A DNA stretch of 42,234 nt from a virus. A model generated the notes under the pieces. It was not told where the DNA came from. It ran no database searches and was given only the letters and a program-made list of their open reading frames with translations. A program made the position numbers and the translations under genes. The DNA is taken from IMG/VR virus record IMGVR_UViG_3300029268_000039, positions 1 through 42,234 of that record. One strand, written 5' to 3'. Below, piece after piece: positions 30,602 through 40,639 of this stretch (position 1 is the stretch's first letter; every line of letters begins with the position of its first letter).

Positions 30602-31099
30602 ATGGCAGCATATAATGAATTTGTTACTCAGAATGCGTCAAGTAAAGCTGTTGACGTAGATGTTGCGGCCCGTTTCTGTGGGGCCCCGGTGAAGAAATTA
30701 GCTTTCTCTTTTGAGAAGGCCGCCGCTGATATTGATGGTTCAGTATGGCGTGTAGCTAGAATTTCGCCATTCGCAAAAATCATCAGTATCAAATTAGGCT
30801 ATGATAATATCACTAGCTTAACGGATCTTGATATTGGTGTGTACAAACCTTTAGAGCTTGATGGTGCAGCTATTTCAGCCGCCTGTTTTAAAGATGGTTT
30901 GGATCCCCATACTGGAGTAGCGGCTATTACTTCTCAGTATGAACCAGCATTAGCAGATTTAGGCAAAGAAGCATATCTGATTGCTGGTATAACCGCTGCA
31001 AATGCCAAGAAATACGGTGCATTTGACATCGCGTTAACGGGTAATACAGCTGGTGCCGATGTCGGTACTATCGCTGGTGTAATTGAGTACATCGAATAA
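30602..31099 (+). CDS. minor capsid / decoration-like protein, 165 aa
   Basis: AAAGGAG precedes the ATG, 16 bases after the capsid stop. Ala-rich, beta-like (AAYNEFVTQNASSKAVDVDV; IDGSVWRVARISPFAKIIS; LDIGVYKPLELDGAAI; KYGAFDIALTGNTAGADV). Small proteins of this type follow the capsid gene in roseophage-like podoviruses and stud or cement the head. It shares the GC-shifted codon use of the capsid gene. The decoration role is from position and composition. Confidence 0.65.
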   Translation: MAAYNEFVTQNASSKAVDVDVAARFCGAPVKKLAFSFEKAAADIDGSVWRVARISPFAKIISIKLGYDNITSLTDLDIGVYKPLELDGAAISAACFKDGLDPHTGVAAITSQYEPALADLGKEAYLIAGITAANAKKYGAFDIALTGNTAGADVGTIAGVIEYIE

Positions 31100-31120
31100 A
31101 AAGAAAGAGAGGGATAAGTT

Positions 31121-31756
31121 ATGAGCGCTCCATCAGCACCGGTAGAAGTTTGTAACTTATCCCTCGATTTATTACGTCATAATGCTCTTATGACGGATAT
31201 TGAAACTCCCACTACTGATGAAGAATCATTAGGTTCTCGTTGGTATGATGCAACCCGCCGGTCCTGTCTTAGAATGTTTCCCTGGAATTTTGCCCGTAAA
31301 CGTCGTTCAATCCCCCGGTCTTCTGTGGCCCCTAGTTTTGGGTATGCGGATGCCTACGAACTACCTAATGACTATTTAGGTTTAGTTTTTATTGGAGAAA
31401 GCGCGGAAGAAAAAGAATTAGATTATTTAGTTGAAGGTGGGAAACTTTTAATTGATAACGACGGAGCATCTTCACTTCAGATTTGCTATATTTGGGATGT
31501 TACGGATGTTACTAAATTTGACCCCATTTTTCTTATGTTGTTAGTTGCCGAACTGGCAGTAGTTTTTGGCAACGCAATTACCGGATTAAATAAAAGTATT
31601 AAAGGGATGGAATTACTTAGAGACCGCTGGGAAGCTAAAGCCCGCAGTAAAAATGGCCAAGAAAATCCCCCTAGAGTTATTTACAATAGTCCTTTACAAA
31701 CTAAAGCTAGTATCAGCAGACGTACTTCGTCTGATGGTATACATCTATTTCCTTAA
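31121..31756 (+). CDS. tail tubular protein A (gp11-like adaptor)
   Basis: 211 residues. Opens with VEVCNLSLDLLRHNALMTDI, a hallmark of T7 gp11-type proteins, then a CLRMFPWNFARKRRSI segment (common 'R..a L..hPWnFA..R' motif) and YELPNDYLGLVFIGE. A following helix (LLVAELAVVFGNAITG) completes the dodecameric adaptor fold. It joins the portal to the nozzle. The stop overlaps the next ATG by one base. Confidence 0.88.
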   Translation: MSAPSAPVEVCNLSLDLLRHNALMTDIETPTTDEESLGSRWYDATRRSCLRMFPWNFARKRRSIPRSSVAPSFGYADAYELPNDYLGLVFIGESAEEKELDYLVEGGKLLIDNDGASSLQICYIWDVTDVTKFDPIFLMLLVAELAVVFGNAITGLNKSIKGMELLRDRWEAKARSKNGQENPPRVIYNSPLQTKASISRRTSSDGIHLFP

Positions 31757-34575
31757 TGCTAACGAATAGTCTGCAAAATAATTTTGCTTCCGGTGAGCTG
31801 TCCCCTAATCTCTGGGGACGGACGGATAGACCTTTCTATAAAAGTGGTGTTGAGATATGTAAGAATTTTTTCCCCCTATTGACAGGGGGTTTATTATTTA
31901 GACCGGGTTTTGAGTATAGTGTCCATACACGTTTGAACCAAGACGCTTGGGGTGTACCTTTTAGATTTAATGTCGAGCAAGCCTACACATTAGAATTTAC
32001 GGACTATAAATTACGTATTCATAAAGATGGTGGGGTAATTTTAGAAACAGCTAAAACCATTACTGGGATCACTAAAGCTAACCCTGGTGTTATTACGTCG
32101 GCGACGCATGGGTTTTCCACAGGAGATGAGGTTTTTATTTCCGGTGTTGTGGGGATGACAGAATTAAATAGTCAATTCTTTTTAGTAGTTAGAATTGATG
32201 CAAATACATTTTCATTAAAAGACATCGATGGAAATGCAATAAATACTACAGCGTATACTACATACTCATCCGCTGGGTCTGTGGCAAGAGTTTATGAAAT
32301 TGCCTCCCCGTATACAGCAGTTGAAGGGAAGACTTTAAAGTATTGCGGGACAGCAGATTTAATGTATTCGACTCACCCAAAACACGAGCCGAGAGTTTTA
32401 ATTAGATCAGGAGAAACTAGCTGGGCTATTGCTACGTATACTCGGTATTCTTCCACTAAAGTTATTACTGCAGTTTCTAAGGCTAGTCCTGGGGTAGTTA
32501 CTTCCGCGGGTCATGGATTTGCTGGTGGTGAACGGATTTTTATTTCTCATATTTTAGGAATGACAGAATTAAACGACCAGGAATACTTAGTTGTTTATAT
32601 TAATGCTAGTACTTTTAGTTTAACTACAGTAGCCGGAGTAGCGATAGACACAACAGCCTATACTACTTATGCTTCCGCCGGAGATATTGCAGTAGTTCGT
32701 ACGGTCCCTAAAGCGATAACTGGAATTACAAAAGCCAATCCCGGAGTAATTACAATTAATGGCCACGGGTTATTAACTAAAGATAAAGTATATATCGCCG
32801 GTATTGTTGGCATGACTGAACTCAATGGAAGTTTTTATTGGGTTAAGAAAATTGATGCCAATACATTTTCTTTAACAAATGAATTAGGAGTAGACATAGA
32901 TACTACGGGTTACACTACCTGGTCTTCCGCTGGTACAGTAACTTACATCGCCGGTGAATTTACAAAAATTGGGGATTTCCCCGGTGCATGCGGATTTTAT
33001 GGTGGAAGATTTGTTGCCGGTGGAACAGATAATGACCCGGATGTTTTTTGGCTTTCTATGGGTCCGGATGGGGCTACGGGGGCTTCTCAATATGATGACT
33101 TTACGACGGGTACTGCTGATGATAAAGGAATGGTTTATACATTATCATCTCAGAATTTTTCTGCGCATCGTATTTTTTGGTTTAGTGGTACGTCGGGATT
33201 TATGGTTATTGGGGCTTCCAGTGGAGTATACAAAGCTAATGGTGGAGCGGATAGCGCAGCAATCACTCCGTCAGCAATTTATGTAACTCCAGTATCTAGT
33301 GTTGGGGTTGCAGATTTAATGCCTTTATTTATTGACAACCAAACGTATTATTTAGAGCAAGGGTCCCTTACTATTCGTGGTTTTGGCTATAGTTTAATGG
33401 ATGATAATTACAAGTCTTTTGATAAAAATGTTCTGGCCGAAGAAATTACTAAGGGTGGGATTGTACAAATTGCTTATGCCAAAGGAAGACCAGAATTAGT
33501 TTATGCTATTCGCGCAGATGGGGTTTTATTATCGTGTACGATTCTTGAGCAAAATGATGTAGCGGGATGGGCGAGACACCCTATCGGTGGGGATGGTAAA
33601 GTGTTGAGTATTATAACAGAACCTCAGACTTCAGGTTTTGATAGAGTAGGGATTTTTGTCGAAAGAACTATTGATGGTGTTACCCGACGATATGTGGAGT
33701 ATCTTTCTGAAGATCCGTTGATTCCAGATATTTCAGATTATTATTCTGGAGCAGCTAATGCTGATACGGATAAAGCTAAATTTGAAAAGATAGTATTCGA
33801 ATTACAAAAACAGTTTGTCCGTTTAGACAGCGCTTTAATTTTGGATAATACTAAAGCTGGAATTCTCACTTTAGGAGCGGTTTCGGGAACCGGGGTTTCC
33901 GTAACTTCTACCGTCGCGGTATTTGAAGCCGATGATGTTGGTAAATATATTTATGTTAAATTTTTAGTAGGAACAGAAACAGGCATAGCACTAATTACTG
34001 AATTCACGTCTTCTACTCTAGTAACCGTTGATGTCCTTGAGACTTTTATGTCCGTTACGGTTCCCACTCTAGGTTGGTATTTGGCATCACCGGATGTCAA
34101 AGGTTTAGGCCATCTAGAAGGAGAAACTGTTGGGATTTTAACCGACGGTGGAGTGCATTCCGATGAGGTCGTTGCCGACGGGGTAATAACATTGGATTAT
34201 CCTACAAGATATGCTATAATAGGTAAAAAGTATGAGGGTGTTATTCGAACTTTAGATTTGGATATAGCATTTTCCGGTGGTGTCGTTTCTAGTAGATTAC
34301 ACAACATTGAAAAATTGTTTGTTAAATTTAGAAATACTTTAGGTGGTAAATTTGGTAGTACAATTAAAGGACTTTATTCAGTATTAGAATTAATGTTTCG
34401 TCGCGCGGGCCATAGTTATTATGATCGACCGCCGGTTTTATTTTCCGGGTTAAAACAAATACCCATTCGTGATAAATGGGAAAATGAAAAGAAAATTTAT
34501 ATCATTCAGGATCAACCCTTACCGATGGAAATTTTAAGTATTATTCCGTCGGAAGATATAGGTGAGGAGGAGTAA
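31756..34575 (+). CDS. tail tubular protein B-like nozzle / stabilisation protein
   Basis: 939 residues. The start NSLQNNFASGELSPNLWGRT, then GVEICKNFFPLLTGGLLFRPGF is the signature of gp12-type tail nozzle proteins. The common body continues through FPGACGFYGGRFVAGG and FWLSMGPDG. Three ~76-residue repeats (residues about 102-178, 237-312 and 321-397) are inserted near the N-terminal region; they resemble the E1-FCCH-like modules seen in phage tail proteins. It forms the hexameric tail nozzle that holds back DNA. It is longer than T7 gp12 (~790 residues), largely through the repeats. Confidence 0.85.
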   Translation: MLTNSLQNNFASGELSPNLWGRTDRPFYKSGVEICKNFFPLLTGGLLFRPGFEYSVHTRLNQDAWGVPFRFNVEQAYTLEFTDYKLRIHKDGGVILETAKTITGITKANPGVITSATHGFSTGDEVFISGVVGMTELNSQFFLVVRIDANTFSLKDIDGNAINTTAYTTYSSAGSVARVYEIASPYTAVEGKTLKYCGTADLMYSTHPKHEPRVLIRSGETSWAIATYTRYSSTKVITAVSKASPGVVTSAGHGFAGGERIFISHILGMTELNDQEYLVVYINASTFSLTTVAGVAIDTTAYTTYASAGDIAVVRTVPKAITGITKANPGVITINGHGLLTKDKVYIAGIVGMTELNGSFYWVKKIDANTFSLTNELGVDIDTTGYTTWSSAGTVTYIAGEFTKIGDFPGACGFYGGRFVAGGTDNDPDVFWLSMGPDGATGASQYDDFTTGTADDKGMVYTLSSQNFSAHRIFWFSGTSGFMVIGASSGVYKANGGADSAAITPSAIYVTPVSSVGVADLMPLFIDNQTYYLEQGSLTIRGFGYSLMDDNYKSFDKNVLAEEITKGGIVQIAYAKGRPELVYAIRADGVLLSCTILEQNDVAGWARHPIGGDGKVLSIITEPQTSGFDRVGIFVERTIDGVTRRYVEYLSEDPLIPDISDYYSGAANADTDKAKFEKIVFELQKQFVRLDSALILDNTKAGILTLGAVSGTGVSVTSTVAVFEADDVGKYIYVKFLVGTETGIALITEFTSSTLVTVDVLETFMSVTVPTLGWYLASPDVKGLGHLEGETVGILTDGGVHSDEVVADGVITLDYPTRYAIIGKKYEGVIRTLDLDIAFSGGVVSSRLHNIEKLFVKFRNTLGGKFGSTIKGLYSVLELMFRRAGHSYYDRPPVLFSGLKQIPIRDKWENEKKIYIIQDQPLPMEILSIIPSEDIGEEE
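32059..32946 (+). repeat. three ~76-residue protein repeats inside the tail nozzle gene
   Basis: Encoded repeats at about 32059-32289, 32464-32691 and 32716-32946. Each runs: K-A-x-P-G-V-(I/V)-T, HG(F/L), (V/I)(F/Y)I, GMTELN, (I/V)(D/N)A(N/S)TFSL, and D/N-TT-(A/G)-YTT-(Y/W). Copies 1 and 3 are the closest. Copies 2 and 3 are adjacent, while copy 1 is separated by native nozzle sequence. The DNA copies have diverged, so duplication is not recent. Confidence 0.75.
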
Positions 34576-34982
34576 TGGCTAAATCTGGGGTTGGTGCGGG
34601 GAGTCTTTTATCTGCGGGGGCGAGTCTTTTTTCAGGAATTTCATCCTACATGTCTGGAATGGATTCCGCTTCTTTATTAGAGGAGCAAGGGGCCCTTTCC
34701 CAGGATGACTATTACCGTCAAGCTGCTTTAACAGTGGAGAAGGGATCTCGTCTTAGATCAAAACAGACAATGGAATATATTAGCGCCGGTGTTGAGATTG
34801 CTGGTACACCGCAGTTAATGTTAAAAGAGACTTTATCTAAATCAAGGGTTGAAGCAGCGGCTTTAAGAACTACGGGAGATAATGTACGACGTTTATATAA
34901 TAGGAAGGCCGAGATCCAAGAAAATGAAAGTCGGTCTTCTCTAATTGGAGGTATTTTAATCGCGGGGGCATTGTTACTCTAA
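34575..34982 (+). CDS. internal virion protein, small (gp14-like)
   Basis: 135 residues, TAATG overlaps on both sides. A Gly/Ser/Ala-rich hydrophobic N-terminus (SLLSAGASLFSGISSYMSGM), a basic middle helix (YRQAALTVEKGSRLRSKQT), and a hydrophobic C-terminus (LIGGILIAGALLL). This is the build of the smallest ejection protein of T7-like phages, which forms the outer-membrane part of the ejectosome. It heads the run of three ejection genes. Confidence 0.65.
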   Translation: MAKSGVGAGSLLSAGASLFSGISSYMSGMDSASLLEEQGALSQDDYYRQAALTVEKGSRLRSKQTMEYISAGVEIAGTPQLMLKETLSKSRVEAAALRTTGDNVRRLYNRKAEIQENESRSSLIGGILIAGALLL

Positions 34983-36703
34983 TGGCTAAAGGACAGATTT
35001 CTCAATATGATATTGGTTCACTTTCTAAACAGGCAGTAGGGGTCCCGGGAGAAGATCGCTCTGGGGAAATTATTGCCCAAGGAATTATGAATGTTGGAAA
35101 GGCCTTAAAGCAACGTGAAGATGCTACGAGTACTGTCGCGGCTACTGCTAAATTTGGGGATTTTCGGGTAGATTATGAAACTCAGAAATTAGAATTGCAA
35201 AAACAATTTAGGGATAAACCTGGTGAATATCCTGAAGCGGTCAAGGCTTTAGGTTCAAAATTGGTGGATCAATATGGCCAGGGTATGTCGGGCATGATTT
35301 TCCAAAAATTTCAGTCCATCACTACTAATGCTATGGCTCAAGATGCCGACAATTCGGTTGCTTGGGCTAATAAGAGGGACAACGAAATTCAGATTGGCAA
35401 TATCATGTCAGTTAAACAAAATATTGCCCTGGATGCCCAACGAGTACAGTCTCCGGAACAATTAAAAAGGGTGCTTTCTGGTTTTAGTTCCGCTAGTTTA
35501 GATGCTCAAAAATTAATTTCTCCAGAATCTGATGCGGCGTTGACTACAAAATATGCAGCATTAGCTAAAGAGAATGCCATGTATTCTCAAATTTATGCTC
35601 AACCTTCTAAAGTATTAAGAGATTTAGAGGGAGGCGCTTATCAGGGGGTGCTATCACCGGAAGAAATTTCAACATATTCTGGTAAGGCCCGAACAGCTAT
35701 TCAAAATAGGGCCTATGATGATTCATTCCGCAGTATGTATTCTGCGCAAGGGGAGATCTTAGATCTTCAACAGAAGGTAGATAGTCAGTCTATCACTCCG
35801 GCTGAATTAATTGCTCGTAGACAAGCCGCTTGGGCAAATAAGGACCAAAAAGATGCTCTGGGCAATAGTGTTGTGGATCCTGAATATATCAAATCACTCG
35901 ATACTTTAATCTCTCAGGTTTTAAATACCGAGAGAGATGTTAAAAAACAAATTGACCCGGTAGCACGTACGGGAAAATTAACAGAATTAAAAAACGCTTG
36001 GGACCAGTATTTACAGGAGAAGGGTCCCGGGGCTCAACCCGATAGAAATGATGTTGTCAAAGAATTAGAATTGTATAATAAAATTTCAGACGCTTACAGT
36101 CAGGGATATATTACGGAATCGGATCGTAATTCTCAGATAGATATTATGCGGACTAAGTTAAACATGAAGGCTTCAGGCAGTCCTCGAGTAAGGTCATTTA
36201 ATGAGGCCATAGAAAAAGCGGGCCCGAGCCCATGGTGGTGGGATAAGAATGATGTTTTTGCTTACGGCTATGGTGAAATCAAAAATTATGTAGATAAAGC
36301 CTATGCTACGTTAGATCCGACGAGTAAACTGGATTTAACTACTCAGATGATGTCTCAATACACAAAACAAATTAAAGAGTTACCAGATACTATGATTAGT
36401 GGAATTAAAGATGACCAAGCAAAACGAAAATTTGCTCATGATACAGTGATTGGACAGACCTCTTCTGATGGGAAAGTGGTTCCGGGGATTTTGGCTAAAT
36501 TTTCGGCCTACAAAGATGCCCCGTCTGGAAGAACATTATATTTTGGGGACACTACAACCGAAAACGGAGTGAGGAAACAATTTATGGGTATGAATCCAGA
36601 AACCGGAGCGCCCAGATGGAAATATGTAGAGGGGGAAATCATTACCAACACTAAAGGACAGCGCGCTAGAGTTTTAGCGGATGGAAAACTTGAGGTATTA
36701 TAA
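34982..36703 (+). CDS. internal virion / ejection protein, 573 aa
   Basis: TAATG overlap with the previous gene. Long helical, Gln- and Lys-rich protein (QREDATSTVAATAKFGDFRV, AQRVQSPEQLKRVLSGFSSA) without membrane segments or a catalytic motif, with a small beta-like C-terminus (TNTKGQRARVLADGKLEVL). Place and length correspond to the middle ejection protein (gp15-like) of podoviruses, which builds the periplasmic tube for DNA entry. Sequence alone does not give a family. Confidence 0.6.
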   Translation: MAKGQISQYDIGSLSKQAVGVPGEDRSGEIIAQGIMNVGKALKQREDATSTVAATAKFGDFRVDYETQKLELQKQFRDKPGEYPEAVKALGSKLVDQYGQGMSGMIFQKFQSITTNAMAQDADNSVAWANKRDNEIQIGNIMSVKQNIALDAQRVQSPEQLKRVLSGFSSASLDAQKLISPESDAALTTKYAALAKENAMYSQIYAQPSKVLRDLEGGAYQGVLSPEEISTYSGKARTAIQNRAYDDSFRSMYSAQGEILDLQQKVDSQSITPAELIARRQAAWANKDQKDALGNSVVDPEYIKSLDTLISQVLNTERDVKKQIDPVARTGKLTELKNAWDQYLQEKGPGAQPDRNDVVKELELYNKISDAYSQGYITESDRNSQIDIMRTKLNMKASGSPRVRSFNEAIEKAGPSPWWWDKNDVFAYGYGEIKNYVDKAYATLDPTSKLDLTTQMMSQYTKQIKELPDTMISGIKDDQAKRKFAHDTVIGQTSSDGKVVPGILAKFSAYKDAPSGRTLYFGDTTTENGVRKQFMGMNPETGAPRWKYVEGEIITNTKGQRARVLADGKLEVL

Positions 36704-39609
36704 TGGCCGGTGAAATTCTTACTGAATCTGAATTTTTTGCTGGGGAAGCCCCGGTCCAAGAGTCTGCTCCCGCGGGAAAAAAGATTGTTACAGTTGAATC
36801 TTTTATGGGGGATGAGGTTGAGAAGCCTACGGCAGTTATTCCAGCAGTTCCGGAACAACATAAAAATGAATTTATAAAAACTATTGGTGATAGTATCTAT
36901 GGGGTTATGGTAGATTCAGCCCTTACTATCGGTGGTTCGGCCCAAGGCGGGATATCAAATATCAATAACTTTATAGGGGTCATAACGGGTCTTAATTCTT
37001 TTCAAAAATATAGAGAGACTTTTGTTGCACCGGGACAAGAAGCCGCACAACAGGCAGATCTTGCAGTCCCAAAAGAAAACCTTTTCTCTAAGGCTTATTA
37101 TGATACTTTAAGTGCATTAGGGGGAATGGCGCCTACTATTCCCTTTGATGTTCTTACTGGTGGGACAACAAAGTTACTGTTGGCTGGCCGAATTATACCT
37201 AAAATGGAATCAATGCTCGCTAGACTACCTAATTTTACTATTGGTATGGGATGGCGTGGAATGGTAGAAGGAATTGAGGGATCTTCTAATCCAGGTGAAG
37301 CAGTTGTTAAAGGTATTGTCGGCGCAGCTGAAAGTACTGGAATTGGATTATTATTTGCAAATGCTGGGGTGGGTTTAAAAGGTATTGGAAAAATGGCGGC
37401 ATTAGGTTTGGGAGAAAAAGTTTACAATGCCACTAAAGAAGGTCGTCCGCCCACTTCTGATGAAATGCTTGAAGGGATAACTGGTGGTGCGATGCTCGGG
37501 TTAGTGTTTACTGCAGTTCCGCATTTAATAGAAGGCACCCAGATTGCTGCTGAAAAAGTTGCTTTAAAGGAACACCAAACTAAATTTGAAAGCACAAAAG
37601 ATATGTCTAAAGTTTTAGAGATTACAGACAATCTTTTAAAGGATGAACGAATTCGTCCAGAGATAAGAGAATCTTTGGCCCAACCTTTTGTGGATATGCT
37701 AAACAAGAGGGGTAAATTAGTAGTCCCTGAATTAAAAGCGGGGACTTGGAAAGATGCCAGTTCGTTGTCTTTGCTTCGTGAAACTACGGAACGTAATCTT
37801 GAAGGGGTTGCTAAAGCGGAAGCCCCTAAAGTAAAAGAATTTACTACCGAACGAATTAAAGAGAATGAAACTATGTCTGCTAAATGGCAAACGGATTATC
37901 GTCAGTTAATAGAGCAAAAAATTAAAGAATGGGGAATTAAACCCAATAGTTTAGCTGATAAATTAATTCAGCGCTTTGGTGAAAAGAGAATGACCTTAGA
38001 GGAATTGAAGGCGGAATCACCAAAGAATTGGGGTAATGTAGTTACCGCTGCTGGGTGGTTTAAAGAGCAATACGGTGATTTATTAAAGACAGTTAATGGT
38101 ATTCGTGATCGCTATGGGTATGAGCCAATTCCTGAAAGAGAGGATTATTTTAGACACTTTCAAGAATTAAGTACCGTCTCTGAAGTTTTTGGTTTAGATT
38201 TAGGGGGCACAAATCCTCCAACTTCGATTGCTGGTATTGTTAGAAAGCCTAAACCTGGCAAGCCTTTTACTCCCGTCGAGTTAAAACGATTAGGTGGTAA
38301 ATTTACTGAATCCGCTATTGGCGGTTTTGATAATTATTTAAGTTCTGTTGCCAAACAAATTTTTCATACTGATAGTGTACAACGTATGAGAATGTTAGAT
38401 AACTATATTCGTGGCCAGGCAGAAACAAATGAGAATATAGATCTCTCAAATTTTATGACTAATATCCGGGATTACACAGATATTCTCGCCGGACAGCCAG
38501 CAGATATTGATAGAACAATTCAACGCACCGTCGGACGTACGGCTTATGGACTTATGAGATGGTTAGATAAACGAACCGCGGCGAATATGATTGGAGCAAA
38601 TATTTCTGCAGCAGTGTCGAATAATATTGCTTTTGTAACATCAATCCCGACTACGGCAAAAGTTCCGGCGCTAAAAGGACTTTTTACTTCTGTTATGACT
38701 CCTTTTGTTAAACCGGGTTTTAAAGTAGATGGGGTTAGTAGTGAACTGTATACTCGTCGTTATCTGGATCAAAAAATAAATCTAACTTTTACAGATAATG
38801 CTGCGGAAGTTGCGGCTAATGTCTTTCAAGTAGCGGATCAATTTGCGGTAAAAGCAATTATTGCTGGAAAATATTATGAAGGCCGCAGTAAAGGTTTGGA
38901 TGCAAAAACAGCTATGCGCGAAGCAGATAATTATACAAGTGGTCTTGTTACGGATAGAAGTACGGGGCAATTACCGGTGTTGATGGAGTCAAAAAGTTTA
39001 AGGGTATTTACCAGATTTCAAACCGAAGTTAATAACATGGTTTCATTTTTACAAAAAGATGTACCGGAACAATATCACGGGGACATTAAAAAATTAGTTG
39101 GGGTGTATGCTCAATTTGCGGTTTATTCTTGGATATTTAATAATTTGTTTGAAGAAGTCGCGGGTCGTCGTCCGACGATTGACCCTATTTATATGGCTTC
39201 AACGCTATTAGGAATAAATAAATCCGGTCGGGGAAAAGAATTAACTGAACGTATACAGACAGCTTCAAAAGATTTTGTAGGTAGTTTGCCTTTTGGGAAT
39301 ATGTTTCTTGAAGGTGGCCGTCTCCCGGTACAGGCGAGTCTTCCTAACCCAAGTAAAATGTTTGATGATCCATTAGGAGAATTCTCTAAACCGTTGTTTT
39401 ATTTAGGACTTCCTTTTGGTGGGGGGCAGATAAAGAAAACTTTAGGGGGTATGGTAGATTTTGCTAAAGGTTATTCCGCTACTCCTAAAGGTGAAGAAAG
39501 ATATGGCATACATCAAGATGTTAGAAATTTTATGCAAGGATTTGTCTTTGGGAAGAATGCTTTTCCCGAGGCTGTTAGATACTGGAGTTTACCGGAAAAT
39601 GAAAGATAA
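36703..39609 (+). CDS. large internal virion / ejection protein, 968 aa
   Basis: TAATG overlap. Position and size match the largest ejection protein (gp16-like). The N-terminus is acidic (FFAGEAPVQE, VESFMGDEVEKPTAV). Hydrophobic and glycine-rich helices (about 180-260, TIGMGWRGMVEGIEGSSN, GIGLLFANAGVGLKGIGKMA) could cross a membrane after ejection. The C-terminal ~350 residues (TAYGLMRWLDKRTAANMIGA ... FTRFQTEVNNMVSFL) are of the kind found in large polyvalent phage virion proteins. I see no lytic-transglycosylase Glu motif at the N-terminus, unlike T7 gp16, so wall cutting would have to come from elsewhere. Confidence 0.65.
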   Translation: MAGEILTESEFFAGEAPVQESAPAGKKIVTVESFMGDEVEKPTAVIPAVPEQHKNEFIKTIGDSIYGVMVDSALTIGGSAQGGISNINNFIGVITGLNSFQKYRETFVAPGQEAAQQADLAVPKENLFSKAYYDTLSALGGMAPTIPFDVLTGGTTKLLLAGRIIPKMESMLARLPNFTIGMGWRGMVEGIEGSSNPGEAVVKGIVGAAESTGIGLLFANAGVGLKGIGKMAALGLGEKVYNATKEGRPPTSDEMLEGITGGAMLGLVFTAVPHLIEGTQIAAEKVALKEHQTKFESTKDMSKVLEITDNLLKDERIRPEIRESLAQPFVDMLNKRGKLVVPELKAGTWKDASSLSLLRETTERNLEGVAKAEAPKVKEFTTERIKENETMSAKWQTDYRQLIEQKIKEWGIKPNSLADKLIQRFGEKRMTLEELKAESPKNWGNVVTAAGWFKEQYGDLLKTVNGIRDRYGYEPIPEREDYFRHFQELSTVSEVFGLDLGGTNPPTSIAGIVRKPKPGKPFTPVELKRLGGKFTESAIGGFDNYLSSVAKQIFHTDSVQRMRMLDNYIRGQAETNENIDLSNFMTNIRDYTDILAGQPADIDRTIQRTVGRTAYGLMRWLDKRTAANMIGANISAAVSNNIAFVTSIPTTAKVPALKGLFTSVMTPFVKPGFKVDGVSSELYTRRYLDQKINLTFTDNAAEVAANVFQVADQFAVKAIIAGKYYEGRSKGLDAKTAMREADNYTSGLVTDRSTGQLPVLMESKSLRVFTRFQTEVNNMVSFLQKDVPEQYHGDIKKLVGVYAQFAVYSWIFNNLFEEVAGRRPTIDPIYMASTLLGINKSGRGKELTERIQTASKDFVGSLPFGNMFLEGGRLPVQASLPNPSKMFDDPLGEFSKPLFYLGLPFGGGQIKKTLGGMVDFAKGYSATPKGEERYGIHQDVRNFMQGFVFGKNAFPEAVRYWSLPENER

Positions 39610-39637
39610 TTGACAACCACTATTTTTATGATAAGAT
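39610..39637 (+). promoter_or_regulatory. fibre gene promoter with extended -10
   Basis: TTGACA (39610-39615), 16-base spacer, TAAGAT (39632-39637) preceded by TGA. It lies in the 49-base gap before the fibre genes and is followed by AAGGAGGG. Confidence 0.6.
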
Positions 39638-39658
39638 ATAACAAGGAGGGTTTTTAAA

Positions 39659-40639
39659 ATGACAGTTACAGCTTCGTACACACCAGTTTTAGATGAGGCC
39701 GATGGAGTAGAGACAGATTATGATTTTGGTTTTAAAGCCTTAGGATCGTCGGATGTAGTGGTTGCATTAGTAGATAAAATTACTTTAGTTGCCACGCCCC
39801 AGAGTATATCTACGCATTATACAGTAGAATTAAATGTGTCTACTCCTGGAGGGACAATTAAGTTTCTTAGTGCCCCCGCGGATACAAACTATGTTTCAAT
39901 TCGCCGTGGTGTAGCCGTTACACAAACAGCTGATATCCCTTCTGGTGGTTTATTCCGAGAAGTTCAAGTTGAGAATGCTTTAGACAAAGCAATTATGATT
40001 TTACAAGAATTACAAGAGGTTATTGGTAGGGCCCTTTTACAAAGTCCGTACAGTTCAACTGTAAATTTGGCATTGCCAATAGCAGTTGCGAATAAAATTA
40101 TTGGTTGGGATGCCACGGGAACGGCGTTAGAGAATAAAATTGCTATTGATGCGGATGTTGTGGCGGCAGCGGCAGCGAGTGCTTCAGAAGCCGCGGGATA
40201 CGCGAGTTCTGCTAATACCTCAAAAACAAACGCGGAAACTGCAGAGACAAACGCTGAGACAGCTGAAACAAATGCTGAGACAGCTCAGACAGCAGCAGAG
40301 GCAGCAGCAAGTGATGCAGCTACTTATTCGTCTTTGGTTACCCTAAATGCTCAAACCGATAATTATACTTTAGTTTTAACTGATCGAAATAAATTAGTAG
40401 ATATGAATAAGGCTACAGCAGTCAATCTTACAATTCCATTAAATTCATCCGTAGAATTTCCTGTTGGTTCAGTAGTTAATTTACGTCAATTAGGTGCCGG
40501 TCAAGTTACAATTGTTGCAACAGGCGGAGTAACAATAGTGAAAGAAATCGGATTACAAACTACCGGACAATATGCAGTTGCAGCTTTACTGAAAACAGCT
40601 ACTGATACTTGGTTAGCTTATGGAGCTCTGGAGGCTTAA
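39659..40639 (+). CDS. tail fibre anchor, T7 gp17 N-terminal type
   Basis: 326 residues behind AAGGAGGG. The first ~130 residues match the T7-fibre N-terminal domain (YTPVLDEADGVETDYDFGF, TPGGTIKFLSAPADTNYVSI, GLFREVQVENALDKAIMIL) that binds the tail. Then comes a coiled coil with a near-perfect heptad NAETAET repeated three times (about 195-218, encoded by 21-base repeats at 40230-40295), and a small C-terminal beta domain (NYTLVLTDRNKLVDMNKATA). This short anchor probably carries the glycine-rich adhesin encoded next. Confidence 0.85.
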   Translation: MTVTASYTPVLDEADGVETDYDFGFKALGSSDVVVALVDKITLVATPQSISTHYTVELNVSTPGGTIKFLSAPADTNYVSIRRGVAVTQTADIPSGGLFREVQVENALDKAIMILQELQEVIGRALLQSPYSSTVNLALPIAVANKIIGWDATGTALENKIAIDADVVAAAAASASEAAGYASSANTSKTNAETAETNAETAETNAETAQTAAEAAASDAATYSSLVTLNAQTDNYTLVLTDRNKLVDMNKATAVNLTIPLNSSVEFPVGSVVNLRQLGAGQVTIVATGGVTIVKEIGLQTTGQYAVAALLKTATDTWLAYGALEA

